Positions 18,930 to 28,618 of a stretch of DNA of 64,000 nucleotides are shown here, in pieces. Below the pieces are notes generated by a model that did no database searches, was not told the DNA's origin, and saw nothing but the letters and a program-made list of their open reading frames with translations. A program made the translations under genes and the position numbers. The number at the start of each line of letters is the position of its first letter. The first letter of the stretch is position 1. The stretch comes from Maribellus sp. CM-23 (GTDB lineage Bacteria; Bacteroidota; Bacteroidia; Bacteroidales; Prolixibacteraceae): NCBI RefSeq assembly GCF_021354595.1, contig NZ_JADWYJ010000003.1, positions 620,001 to 684,000 on the forward strand, given 5' to 3'.

Positions 18930-20732
18930 ATGACCAAAAATAACCTATTGAAAATTGTATTTGTATTACTGTTTTGTTATGCCAGATCGGGCATGGCACA
19001 GCCTGTAGTTAGCGACCAATGGGCTGCCACCGATGCATTGGGCCGCAAACTGTGCGAATTCTATCAGGCAGGAAATAAAAAACAGGATAAGTTTGTAGCA
19101 ATATTCTATTGGACCTGGCACCAGGGAGATGACGATACAACTTACCAGGTAAAAAACATCACAGAAATAGTCCGCCAGCATCCCGAGGCGATGAAAGACT
19201 TCCATCATCCGGCGTGGGGAACCAAACAACCCGGCTTTTTTTTCTGGGAACAACCGCTGCTGGGATATTACAAAACCACTGATCCTTGGGTGCTTCGGAA
19301 GCATGCAGAAATGCTGGCCGATGCCGGAGTAGATGCCGTTTTCTTCGATTGCACCAACGGCAGCCTTACCTGGGAAGATTCGTACGAAGCTTTGATGAAA
19401 TCATGGGCCCAGGCGCAGAAAGACGGCGTGAATGTTCCGAAAATAGCCTACATGTTGCCGTTCGGACCGGTTCCTCATTCGCTGGTTTCACTCCGTCAAC
19501 TTTACCGCGATGTATACAAACCCGGCCGTTATAAAAACCTTTGGTTTATGTGGAAAGGAAAACCCTGCATTATGGGCTATCCCGATAATCTGACCGATTC
19601 GGAAGAAGACCGTGAGATTGCCGAATTTTTCACTTTTCGGCCCGGACAACCTGATTATGTGAATGGCCCTACGCGAAACGATCAGTGGGGCTGGCTCGAA
19701 AACTACCCGCAGCACGGTTATGTGAAAGGAGAGACCGGAACCTTTGAACAAGTGACGGTAGGTGTGGCTCAAAATGCCAGTCCTGAAACCAACGGGCATT
19801 GCAGTGCTTTTAACCTACCCGGGGCACAAGGACGCCATTTCAGCAAACAAAAGGGCTTTGACCCGCGCGTTGATGGATACTTGTATGGATGGAATTTTCA
19901 GGAACAGTGGGACCGCGCCTTTGAATTGGATCCGGAACTGGTTTTTGTTACCGGTTGGAACGAATTTATCGCCGGACAGTGGTTGCCTGAACATGGCTGG
20001 ACAGGTGATCCTTTTTCTTTTGTCGATCAGTATGACTGGGAACACAGCCGCGATATCGAACCCAACAAAGGCTGGGGCGACAGGGGAGATGTGTACTATC
20101 TTCAGTTGATTGATCAGGTGCGTAAATTTAAAGGAATGACACCGCCAGAAAAGGTTTCCGTGGCTAAAACAATAAAGATCGGAAAAGCAGATGGATGGAA
20201 GGATGTGCGGCCATATTATGCCCATTACAAGGGAAACACGGAGCATCGAGACCACAAGGGACGTTATGATCAATACTATATAAACAATACCGGACGGAAT
20301 GATATTGTGGGAGCAAAAGTAGCCCACGATGCCCAAAACATTTATTTCTATGTTGAAACGGCAGAAAAGCTAACCCCAAAAACCGACCGTAACTGGATGA
20401 TGTTGCTGATCGACTCGGACCGTGATAAATCAACCGGATGGAATGGTTACGACTTTATTGTCAACCGGGTTGCGCCGGATAAAAAGGCAACAGTAGAAAA
20501 AAACATTGGAAACCGTTGGGAGTGGGAGAAAGTTACCGGAACAAATTATGCGGTTAGCGGAAATAAACTGGAATTGGAAATTCCCCGTAATGTATTGTAC
20601 TTGAGCGGTAAAAGCGTTGACATTGAATTCAAATGGAACGATAACATGCAGGAGAACGGGAACATTATGGATTTTTATGTAAACGGAGACACGGCCCCAG
20701 GCGGGCGTTTCAATTTTGTATATACTGAATAG
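18930..20732 (+). CDS. GH99/GH71-like TIM-barrel protein with C-terminal sugar-binding-type domain
   Basis: A 600-residue protein. The ATG at 18930 is preferred over one at 18861 because it opens into a signal peptide (MTKNNLLKIVFVLLF... ending at 'GMAQP'). The barrel has 'VAIFYWTWHQGDDD', 'FFFWEQPLLGYYKTTDPW', 'DAGVDAVFFDCTNG' and 'VTGWNEFIAGQW', the same plan as the GH99-like gene at 1842. From about residue 430 ('KTIKIGKADGWKDV') a beta domain resembling the CBM9-like/DOMON type follows ('MLLIDSDRDKSTGWNGYDF', 'LELEIPRNVLYLSG'). The substrate is unknown. The gene starts 75 bp after the GH20 stop and is probably co-transcribed with it. Confidence 0.7.
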   Translation: MTKNNLLKIVFVLLFCYARSGMAQPVVSDQWAATDALGRKLCEFYQAGNKKQDKFVAIFYWTWHQGDDDTTYQVKNITEIVRQHPEAMKDFHHPAWGTKQPGFFFWEQPLLGYYKTTDPWVLRKHAEMLADAGVDAVFFDCTNGSLTWEDSYEALMKSWAQAQKDGVNVPKIAYMLPFGPVPHSLVSLRQLYRDVYKPGRYKNLWFMWKGKPCIMGYPDNLTDSEEDREIAEFFTFRPGQPDYVNGPTRNDQWGWLENYPQHGYVKGETGTFEQVTVGVAQNASPETNGHCSAFNLPGAQGRHFSKQKGFDPRVDGYLYGWNFQEQWDRAFELDPELVFVTGWNEFIAGQWLPEHGWTGDPFSFVDQYDWEHSRDIEPNKGWGDRGDVYYLQLIDQVRKFKGMTPPEKVSVAKTIKIGKADGWKDVRPYYAHYKGNTEHRDHKGRYDQYYINNTGRNDIVGAKVAHDAQNIYFYVETAEKLTPKTDRNWMMLLIDSDRDKSTGWNGYDFIVNRVAPDKKATVEKNIGNRWEWEKVTGTNYAVSGNKLELEIPRNVLYLSGKSVDIEFKWNDNMQENGNIMDFYVNGDTAPGGRFNFVYTE

Positions 20733-20775
20733 ACAAGCAGTAAAAATTGTTCAAACCAACTAATAATAATTTACC

Positions 20776-23700
20776 ATGAAATCTATTTTACAGATAATTT
20801 TCTGTTTCATTGTTGGATCGATGCTCTTTGTCAATTGCGAACAGCGGGCCAGTGTTGAACCGGCAAAGGAAATGGAAACTGTTTTTGTGAATCCGCCCGA
20901 CTCCATTCAAACCAGTTGTTACTGGTACTGGATTTCGGATAATATTTCGAAAGAAGGGGTGGAGAAGGACCTGGAATCGATGAAAGAAGCCGGTATTAAC
21001 CGGGCTTTTATTGGTTACATCGGGCAGGATAACGTGCCGTACGGAAAAGTGAAAATCTTTAGCGAAGAATGGTGGACTATTCTTCATGCTGCACTCAAAA
21101 AGGCTACCGAGTTAAATATCGAAATTGGGATCTTCAACTCGCCGGGTTGGAGTCAATCGGGTGGCCCTTGGGTCGAAGCCAACGAGGCAATGCGCTACCT
21201 CGCTAGCTCGGAATTACACGTAAAAGGCCCGAAAAAATTAAGTCAGAAACTGGAAGCGCCGCTTGAGCCTTTTCAGGATGTGAGTGTGATTGCCTATCCC
21301 GAACCTAAATATTACGGACAGATTTTTGATTCCAATGCAGGTAGCATTACTTCGTTGCCTAAGGTAGCCGGTTTGTCAAAAATAACCGATAAAAAGACTG
21401 CTACAGGAATTAACTTTCCGGAAAACGGCGATTTCATCATCGATTTTGAAGCCAGGGTACCTTTTACGGCACGCAGTCTCTCTGTTACTTCCACCGCTAG
21501 TTCCATTAACAACCCCGCTGTCCTCCAAGCAAAGGAAAGTGACGGCTGCTATCGCACGATTTCCGAATTTAACATTGATCGTTACAATGCAGCCTTAAAC
21601 GTTGGCTTTGATCCGTATGCGCCGATAGTGGTGTCTTTCCCGGCTGTAACTGCAACTTCCTTCCGGGTTGTAGTGAAGAATGTACATCCGGGTATTGGCT
21701 TGGCCGAAATTGAATTGTCGTCGGCTCCACGGGTAGAACGTTACCCCGAAAAAACACTGGCAAAAATGTATCAGACTCCGCTGCCTTACTGGAAAGAATA
21801 CCAGTGGCGGGAGCAAGCGGAAGCCAACGATGAAGAGACGGTGATTGATGCATCGCAAGTAATTGATCTTACTCCTATGATGAGTGCCGATGGCACTTTG
21901 AACTGGGAGGTGCCCGAAGGAAACTGGGTGATACTTAGAACCGGAATGACTCCTACCGGGGTGACGAATGCTCCTGCTTCGCCTGAAGCGACCGGGCTGG
22001 AGATCGATAAAATGAGCAAGAAACATGTGGAAAAGCACTTCTACTCTTACATTGGCGAGATTCTAAAACGAATTCCGGAGGCTGACCGAAAAACATTTAA
22101 AGTGGTTGTTCAGGATAGTTATGAAACCGGAGGCCAGAATTTTACTGATGATTTTCTGATTGAGTTTAAAGAAAGATACGGGTATGATCCGCTTCCTTTT
22201 TTGCCGGTTTACAATGGTTTTGTGGTAAACAGCCAGCTGGAATCCGATCGCTTTTTGTGGGACATGCGACGCATGGTGGCCGATAAAGTGGCCTACGATT
22301 ATGTGGGAGGTTTGCGCGATGTAAGTCATAAACACGGCCTGCGTACTTGGCTCGAAAACTACGGACACTGGGGATTTCCCGGCGAATTTTTGATGTACGG
22401 AGGCCAGTCGGACGAGATTGGCGGTGAGTTCTGGAGCGAAGGAGAACTGGGGGATATCGAAAACCGTGCAGCTACTTCCTGTGGGCATATATACGGGAAG
22501 ACAAAAATTTCTGCCGAATCGAATACGGTTGCCGGTGGTTCTTTCAGCCGGTATCCTGCCAGGTTCAAACAGCGCACCGATCGGTTTTTTGCAGAAGGGA
22601 TCAACAATACACTCTTGCATGTTTATATTTCGCAACCTTACGAAGATAAAACGCCGGGAGTAAATGCCTGGTTTGGAAACGAATTCAACCGGAAAAATAC
22701 CTGGTTCCGGCAACTGGATGTGTTTATTGACTACCTGAAACGCTCGAATTATATGCTTCAGCAAGGTTTGAATGTAGCTGATGCTGCTTATTTTATTGGG
22801 GAAGATGCCCCAAAAATGACGGGCATAACAGATCCTGAACTTCCGGTAGGTTACCAGTTCGATTACATGAATGCCGAAGTAATCGAAAAACACATGACAG
22901 TACAAGACGGCTTGATCACACTTCCGCACGGAACGCAATATCGTATTTTGGTTTTACCCAAGCTGGAAACCATGCGCCCTGAATTACTGGCAAAGATCAG
23001 CCAGTTGGTTAACGAGGGAGCTGTTGTTCTTGGACCTGCGCCGAAACGTTCACCCAGCCAGCAAAACCAGCCCGAAGCCGATTTGCAGGTAGCGGAAATG
23101 GCTGCCGAATTGTGGGGCGATGTTGACGGCGAAAATGTAAAATCGCGCAAAGTGGGTGAGGGGCTCATCATGAGTGGATTGTCGATGGAAGAGGCGTTTG
23201 CCCTGATCGGCTGTGTGCCCGATTGTAAACTTCCGGAGGACCAAAGTATTCACTTTGGCCATCGTACCACAAAAGATGCGGAAGTTTATTTTGTTAGCAA
23301 CCAAACCGGCGAAACCAAACTGGTGACGCCTGAATTTAGGGTAAATGGATATCTGCCTGAGCTTTGGGATGCAACGACTGGTTCGGTACGCAAACTTCCG
23401 GCTTATGAACAACTGGGAAATACAACTTCGGTTCCTCTAAAACTGGCTCCGTACGAAAGTGTATTTATTGTATTCCGCCAGAAAGCGGGAAAAGCAAGCA
23501 CGCAGGGGGTGGAAGCCAATTATCCGGTGCAGGTTGTTTTGGCAGATTTCGCACAGGCATGGAAAGTACAATTCGACGCTTCGCAGCGTGGCCCTGAGGA
23601 ACCCGTGATCTTTGATAAGTTACAGGATTGGGCGCAATCGACCGACGAGAGAATCAGGTACTATTCAGGAACGGCTTCCTATTCACAAAACTTTAGAGTG

Positions 23701-24021
23701 GAAGCTTTACCCGACGGAGATAATATTTTGCTTGGGCTGGGCAATTTAACAGCCATGGCAAAGGTGTATGTCAACGATAAATATGCAGGAGGCGTTTGGA
23801 CACCTCCGTATCAACTCGATATTACGAATTTTGTAACCCAGGGTGAAAACACGCTTCGGATCGAGGTGGTTAACACCTGGGTAAACCGGCTTATCGGTGA
23901 TTGGAACCTGCCCGAAGACCAACGGAAAACATGGTGCCCAATAAATAGGTATAATGCCAATAGTCCTTTACAAGCCTCCGGTTTGTTTGGGCCGGTTGCT
24001 GTTTATGGTATAAGATATTAG
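20776..24021 (+). CDS. GH106-family alpha-L-rhamnosidase-like lipoprotein
   Basis: A 1081-residue exported protein; the N-terminus has a hydrophobic stretch ending in 'FVNC', a likely lipobox. The start of the mature part, 'FVNPPDSIQTSCYWYWISDN' followed by 'ISKEGVEKDLESMKEAGI', is the diagnostic N-terminus of GH106 (PF17132). Other matches are 'NSPGWSQSGGPWV', 'DSYETGGQNFTDDFLIEF' and 'AESNTVAGGSFSRYPARFKQ'. The C-terminus (about 960-1081) is a galactose-binding-like jelly roll ('ILLGLGNLTAMAKVYVNDKY'). Family members release alpha-linked rhamnose, for example from rhamnogalacturonan; other deoxysugar linkages are possible. It lies 44 bp after the preceding gene in the same direction. Confidence 0.85.
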   Translation: MKSILQIIFCFIVGSMLFVNCEQRASVEPAKEMETVFVNPPDSIQTSCYWYWISDNISKEGVEKDLESMKEAGINRAFIGYIGQDNVPYGKVKIFSEEWWTILHAALKKATELNIEIGIFNSPGWSQSGGPWVEANEAMRYLASSELHVKGPKKLSQKLEAPLEPFQDVSVIAYPEPKYYGQIFDSNAGSITSLPKVAGLSKITDKKTATGINFPENGDFIIDFEARVPFTARSLSVTSTASSINNPAVLQAKESDGCYRTISEFNIDRYNAALNVGFDPYAPIVVSFPAVTATSFRVVVKNVHPGIGLAEIELSSAPRVERYPEKTLAKMYQTPLPYWKEYQWREQAEANDEETVIDASQVIDLTPMMSADGTLNWEVPEGNWVILRTGMTPTGVTNAPASPEATGLEIDKMSKKHVEKHFYSYIGEILKRIPEADRKTFKVVVQDSYETGGQNFTDDFLIEFKERYGYDPLPFLPVYNGFVVNSQLESDRFLWDMRRMVADKVAYDYVGGLRDVSHKHGLRTWLENYGHWGFPGEFLMYGGQSDEIGGEFWSEGELGDIENRAATSCGHIYGKTKISAESNTVAGGSFSRYPARFKQRTDRFFAEGINNTLLHVYISQPYEDKTPGVNAWFGNEFNRKNTWFRQLDVFIDYLKRSNYMLQQGLNVADAAYFIGEDAPKMTGITDPELPVGYQFDYMNAEVIEKHMTVQDGLITLPHGTQYRILVLPKLETMRPELLAKISQLVNEGAVVLGPAPKRSPSQQNQPEADLQVAEMAAELWGDVDGENVKSRKVGEGLIMSGLSMEEAFALIGCVPDCKLPEDQSIHFGHRTTKDAEVYFVSNQTGETKLVTPEFRVNGYLPELWDATTGSVRKLPAYEQLGNTTSVPLKLAPYESVFIVFRQKAGKASTQGVEANYPVQVVLADFAQAWKVQFDASQRGPEEPVIFDKLQDWAQSTDERIRYYSGTASYSQNFRVEALPDGDNILLGLGNLTAMAKVYVNDKYAGGVWTPPYQLDITNFVTQGENTLRIEVVNTWVNRLIGDWNLPEDQRKTWCPINRYNANSPLQASGLFGPVAVYGIRY

Positions 24022-24094
24022 GCTGTAAGTAATAAAACAGAATTTGCCTTTTCCCGGAAAGGGAGTGGTGAGTTTGATTTTAAAATATTTTTTC

Positions 24095-24991
24095 ATGAAA
24101 ATAATAGGATTCTTATTTTGTCTCTTATTCGTACTTAGTTTCTGTGCCGGTGCACAAACCGTTATTCCGCTTTACGAGGGGGCTATTCCGGGAGAAAAAC
24201 AACACGAGAACAAAGAGCACGATGATAACGGAATCTATTCTTTCGTTTCAAAACCCGATCTGACCATTTATCTTCCGGAAGTTGAAACCAAAGTAAAAAC
24301 AGCGGTCGTAATTTGTCCCGGAGGTGGTTACCACGTGGTTTGTGCCAGCTACGAAGGGCACAAAATTGCAAAGGAAATGAATAAAAAGGGAGTGGCTGCT
24401 TTTGTGCTTAAATACCGTCTGCCCAATGACAATACCTGTGAAAATAAATCGATAGCGCCTTTACAGGATGCGCAGCAAGCCATTAAGATTGTTCGTGATA
24501 ACGCCGAAAAATGGAGGATCGATCCGAACCAAATCGGAATTATGGGTTTTTCAGCCGGAGGGCACCTGGCCGCAACTGCCGGTACTCACTTTTCAAGGAG
24601 TTACATCGAAAATAAAGAAGAAACCAGTTTGCGACCTGATTTTATGGTACTTGTTTACCCGGTAATTTCCATGCAGCCGGAATTAACCCACGGAGGCTCG
24701 CGTGATAACTTGCTGGGGAAAAACGCCTCTTCTGAATTATTGGAGCTTTTTTCCAACGAAAAACAGGTTACAGAAAATACACCGCGCACATTTTTAACCC
24801 ATGCGCAGGATGATGACGTGGTTTCGGTAGAGAACAGCCTTCGTTTTTACGAAGCATTAAAGGCAAAGAACGTTTCAGCAGATATGCACTTGTTCTCGAA
24901 AGGCAAACACGGGTATCCGCTCGAACCGGCTGCTTCCAACTGGTTGGACTACGTTTTCAAATGGATGAAAGAGCAGGAATTAGTTGATTAA
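24095..24991 (+). CDS. Alpha/beta-hydrolase esterase of the acetyl-xylan-esterase/BD-FAE type
   Basis: A 298-residue secreted esterase. The ATG at 24095 is chosen over 24044 because it gives a clean signal peptide (MKIIGFLFCLLF... ending 'CAGAQ'). An oxyanion-hole motif 'VVICPGGGYHVVC' precedes the nucleophile elbow 'IGIMGFSAGGHLAA' (Ser). The acid and base come from 'LTHAQDDDVVSVENSL' (Asp) and 'FSKGKHGYPL' (His), so a full catalytic triad can be seen. Such enzymes remove acetyl or other acyl groups from sugars before glycosidases act. It sits 73 bp after the GH106 gene in the same direction. Confidence 0.85.
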   Translation: MKIIGFLFCLLFVLSFCAGAQTVIPLYEGAIPGEKQHENKEHDDNGIYSFVSKPDLTIYLPEVETKVKTAVVICPGGGYHVVCASYEGHKIAKEMNKKGVAAFVLKYRLPNDNTCENKSIAPLQDAQQAIKIVRDNAEKWRIDPNQIGIMGFSAGGHLAATAGTHFSRSYIENKEETSLRPDFMVLVYPVISMQPELTHGGSRDNLLGKNASSELLELFSNEKQVTENTPRTFLTHAQDDDVVSVENSLRFYEALKAKNVSADMHLFSKGKHGYPLEPAASNWLDYVFKWMKEQELVD

Positions 24992-25034
24992 ACAGCAAAG
25001 ATTTACATAACATAGAAACATTAACTTTTACTAT

Positions 25035-26789
25035 ATGAACACCAAGGTTTTATTTATTTTATTATTTCTCGGTATTTCGAACGGAGCCTACAGTCAGGTT
25101 CCGGCGGTAGTGGAGGCTTCCAACCAGTCAGTTCGCTCTACTGTCTTAACGCAAAAATTTCTAGCTCCAACACGCATTGTCTGGAAATCAGATGAAACAG
25201 GTAAGCAGGTATTGAATGCCGAAAGTATTCTGAAGCCGGGTATCGGACAAGCTGATTTAAACCAGGGAAAATATCTGACACTTATAAACGATCAGGATTC
25301 GAAAGCAGGATTGATTCTCGATTTTGGCTGTGAAATACAGGGTGGAATTGAGATCGTTACCACGATCAACAATTCAAACCCGGCGGGATATGTTCGTGTT
25401 CGTTTGGGAGAATCCGTAAGTGAGACGATGAGTGATGTAGCTGTCGAAGGTGCAACAAACGATCACGCGATGCGCGATTTTACTGTTCAATTGCCGTGGC
25501 TGGGACGCCTGCTTGTTGGGGAATCGGGTTTTCGTTTTGTGAGAATTGATCTGCTGGATCCGAATACAAAAGTTGAGATCAAGGAGATCAGCGCTTCATT
25601 CAGGTACCGTGACATTCCTTATCTCGGGGCGTTTTCGTGTAATGATGAACGTTTGAATAAAATATGGATGACCGGCGCTTACACGGTCCACCTGAATATG
25701 CAGGATTACCTGTGGGATGGAATAAAACGCGACCGCCTGGTGTGGGTGGGCGATCTTCACCCGGAAGTGATGACGGTTAGTTCGGTTTTTGGCAACAACG
25801 AGGTAGTTCCGAAAAGTCTCGATTTGGCCCGTGACCTTACGCCCCTGCCCAACTGGATGAACGGAATCAGTTCGTATTCGATGTGGTGGCTTTTGATTCA
25901 TCGCGACTGGTATTATTACCACGGCGATTTGGCTTACCTGAAGCAGCAGCAAAATTACATGGTTGATTTGCTAAACCTGTTGTCCACTAAAATAGATGCC
26001 AATGGTAAAGAAACACTGGATGGAAACCGTTTTCTCGACTGGCCTTCCAGTGAAAACCAGGAGGCGGTTCATACCGGCTTGCAATCGATGATGGTGATGA
26101 CCTTTGAGGCCGGGGCCGATTTGTGTGAAATCATGGGCGACAAGGAAACTGCTAAACTTTGTCACGCATCAGTTGAAAAATTAAAGAAACACGTTCCCGG
26201 TATGGCTGAATCAAAACAGGCTGCTGCTTTGCTTGCCATGTCTGGATTAGTGACGCCTGCGCAGGGAAACAATGACGTTCTTGCCCGGGATGGAGTGCAT
26301 AAAATGTCGACTTTCTATGGGTATTATATGCTAATTGCACGTGCTATGGCTGGCGATTACCAAGGCGCTCTTGATAATATTCGTGATTACTGGGGCGCTA
26401 TGCTCGATCTGGGAGCAACCACTTTCTGGGAAGACTTTGATATTGACTGGACAAAAAATGCAGCCCGTATTGATGAGCTTGTTCCTGAAGGCAAAGTTGA
26501 TATTCATAAAACATACGGAGGTTATTGTTACAAGCAATTCCGTCACAGTTTTTGTCACGGGTGGGCATCGGGGCCCACGAGCTGGCTTTCTCAATATGTG
26601 CTGGGAGTGAACGTTTTGGAACCCGGTTGTAAAACGATTAAACTGGAACCTCACCTGGGCGATTTGCGGTGGGTAAAAGGAAGCTTTCCTACGCCACACG
26701 GCGTGCTTGAAATAGAACACCGAAAACTGGAGTACGGAGAAGTAAAAACTACTTATAAGGCTCCCAAAGGGGTGAAAATTGTAAGATGA
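25035..26789 (+). CDS. GH78-family alpha-L-rhamnosidase
   Basis: A 584-residue secreted enzyme with a signal peptide ending 'GAYSQ'. An N-terminal beta domain (about 30-195) is followed by the six-hairpin (alpha/alpha)6 barrel. Diagnostic GH78 motifs are present: 'WDGIKRDRLVWVGDLHPEV', 'GATTFWEDFDI' with the conserved acid, and 'SFCHGWASGPTSWLSQY'. A short C-terminal beta domain ('LEPHLGDLRWVKGSFPTPHG') is typical. It is shorter than many GH78 proteins (700-1000) because the extra N-terminal modules are lacking. It probably cleaves alpha-L-rhamnose from fragments in the periplasm and complements the GH106 enzyme upstream. Confidence 0.88.
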   Translation: MNTKVLFILLFLGISNGAYSQVPAVVEASNQSVRSTVLTQKFLAPTRIVWKSDETGKQVLNAESILKPGIGQADLNQGKYLTLINDQDSKAGLILDFGCEIQGGIEIVTTINNSNPAGYVRVRLGESVSETMSDVAVEGATNDHAMRDFTVQLPWLGRLLVGESGFRFVRIDLLDPNTKVEIKEISASFRYRDIPYLGAFSCNDERLNKIWMTGAYTVHLNMQDYLWDGIKRDRLVWVGDLHPEVMTVSSVFGNNEVVPKSLDLARDLTPLPNWMNGISSYSMWWLLIHRDWYYYHGDLAYLKQQQNYMVDLLNLLSTKIDANGKETLDGNRFLDWPSSENQEAVHTGLQSMMVMTFEAGADLCEIMGDKETAKLCHASVEKLKKHVPGMAESKQAAALLAMSGLVTPAQGNNDVLARDGVHKMSTFYGYYMLIARAMAGDYQGALDNIRDYWGAMLDLGATTFWEDFDIDWTKNAARIDELVPEGKVDIHKTYGGYCYKQFRHSFCHGWASGPTSWLSQYVLGVNVLEPGCKTIKLEPHLGDLRWVKGSFPTPHGVLEIEHRKLEYGEVKTTYKAPKGVKIVR

Positions 26790-26881
26790 TAAATCTAAAC
26801 TGAGTTTGATCATTTTGATCCGGCAAAAGAGTTAATCCAAATAAAATAATATAATTGATTAATTTTTAAGTTATTATAAAT

Positions 26882-28552
26882 ATGAAGAATAAAAAAGAGA
26901 GAGGAGATGCTTTGTGCAGGGGAGTTGAAAATAAGCTTGTGGCTTCATCTTTCAGGCAGTTTTATGCCATGGTTTTGTTATTATTTGTTATGTCTCCATT
27001 CGTGGTTCAGGCGGCTGATATTCGTATTCTTCCCGAACCTTGCAGTGTAGTGGATCTTCAAAAGGAGGTTTCGTTAGCTCAAAATTTGAAAGTGTATATC
27101 GATAAAAAGTCGTCACTGGATGAAGATTATGTAAAGCAAGTACTGACGGAGGAGGGATTTGATATTCGGGTGGTAAGTTCAGAAAAAGCTGCTGACCTTG
27201 TTTTTCAAATGGACGGTAAGGTTGTACCCGAACAAGATGGCTATCATTTGAGGGTGTACAGTCCGGAACGAAAAAAACAGATTTATGCAGTTGGAAATTC
27301 AAGAAATGGTTTGCTTTATGCGTTGCAAACCTTTAGACAACTTATTGTTAACGATGGTGTTCACAAAAAAATCCCATCCTGTGAAATAACAGATTATCCT
27401 GCATTTATGTGGCGCTCATACATGTTGGACGAATCGAGGCATTTTCATGGAAAAGAGGTGGTAAAGAAATTATTGGATGAGATGGTCCGGCTAAAAATGA
27501 ATGTTTTTCACTGGCATTTAGTTGATGACCCGGGGTGGCGTTTGGAGATAAAAAAATATCCGCTTTTAACCGAGATAGGAGCCAAAGGAAACTATACCAT
27601 GATGCGCGATGGAATTACTCCATTGGATTCAGCAAGTTTAAGTTTAACGGATCGTTGGTATTATACACAGGATGAGATTCGGGAAATTGTGGCTTATGCC
27701 GATGCGCGTGGTATTAGTATTATGCCGGAGATTGAAATTCCGGGTCATGTCACGGCTTCCCTTTATGCATATCCCTGGCTGGGTGCTTCAAGTAAGCAAC
27801 ATGGGAAAACTGTTGCTGGCGATCTTTACGATGTTACTGATCCCAATATGGAGCAGTTCTTTTATGATGTCTTGGACGAGGTTACGGCTTTGTTTCCTGC
27901 CCGGATTGTGCACATTGGCGGAGATGAGGCTAATTACGTGCATTGGCAAAACTCACTGGCCATTAATACTTTTATGCAGGAAAACAATATTCCTACGTAT
28001 ACCGATCTGCAAGTGTGGGCCATTAACCGGGTTTCAAAATACCTGTCTTCAAATGATATACGAATGATGGGGTGGAATGAAATAACCGGGGAAAATATCC
28101 GCAACGATGCCCATATTCAAAAAAGTGAGTCTGAGACACTGGCACCCGGAACCGTGGTTCAATTCTGGGATGGCGAAGTTTCGCTTATTAATAAAGCCAT
28201 TGACAAAGGCTATGATGTGGTAAATTCCAACCGGGTTTATACCTACCTGGATTATGACTACGGAACAATTCCGTTGGAAAAGGCTTACAGTTTTATGCCT
28301 GTTCCTGAAGGGATTGCAGACAAGGATAAGGGAAAGATATTAGGTATTGGTTGCCAGATGTGGGGCGAATTTATCCCAACAACCGCACGTTTATATTATC
28401 AAACTTTTCCGCGTATTGCAGCCTATGCCGAGGTTGGATGGGTGGCTCCGGAGCGCAAAGGCTCTTACTCGTTTTTTAGAGAGCGACTAAAGTCGTTGGA
28501 AACCATCTGGGAGAAGCTGGGGTATTTGAATGATCAAAAGGATAAGTATTAG
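26882..28552 (+). CDS. GH20 beta-N-acetylhexosaminidase (second copy)
   Basis: A 556-residue protein with a long basic n-region before the hydrophobic segment ('MVLLLFVMSPFVVQAA'); an internal start at 26969 would shorten it but the annotated start has no competitor in the leader. Motifs: 'PAFMWRSYMLDESRHFHG', 'FHWHLVDDPGWRLEIKKYP', 'PEIEIPGHV', and 'HIGGDEANYVHW' with Asp348-Glu349 as the catalytic pair. It is only distantly similar to the first GH20 (16968), so the two likely act on different beta-HexNAc linkages. It follows the GH78 gene after 92 bp of AT-rich sequence. Confidence 0.93.
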   Translation: MKNKKERGDALCRGVENKLVASSFRQFYAMVLLLFVMSPFVVQAADIRILPEPCSVVDLQKEVSLAQNLKVYIDKKSSLDEDYVKQVLTEEGFDIRVVSSEKAADLVFQMDGKVVPEQDGYHLRVYSPERKKQIYAVGNSRNGLLYALQTFRQLIVNDGVHKKIPSCEITDYPAFMWRSYMLDESRHFHGKEVVKKLLDEMVRLKMNVFHWHLVDDPGWRLEIKKYPLLTEIGAKGNYTMMRDGITPLDSASLSLTDRWYYTQDEIREIVAYADARGISIMPEIEIPGHVTASLYAYPWLGASSKQHGKTVAGDLYDVTDPNMEQFFYDVLDEVTALFPARIVHIGGDEANYVHWQNSLAINTFMQENNIPTYTDLQVWAINRVSKYLSSNDIRMMGWNEITGENIRNDAHIQKSESETLAPGTVVQFWDGEVSLINKAIDKGYDVVNSNRVYTYLDYDYGTIPLEKAYSFMPVPEGIADKDKGKILGIGCQMWGEFIPTTARLYYQTFPRIAAYAEVGWVAPERKGSYSFFRERLKSLETIWEKLGYLNDQKDKY

Positions 28553-28618
28553 AGGGGATCATCGCGAACTGGCATTCCTTTGATTCATTGTTAGTTAAGT
28601 TGAGTTGAAAAGAAAGAC

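Noticed and set aside
22063..22938. Reverse frame of 291 codons opposite the GH106 gene
   Set aside because: A shadow of the forward gene's codon pattern; Arg/Phe/Ile-rich with no motif.
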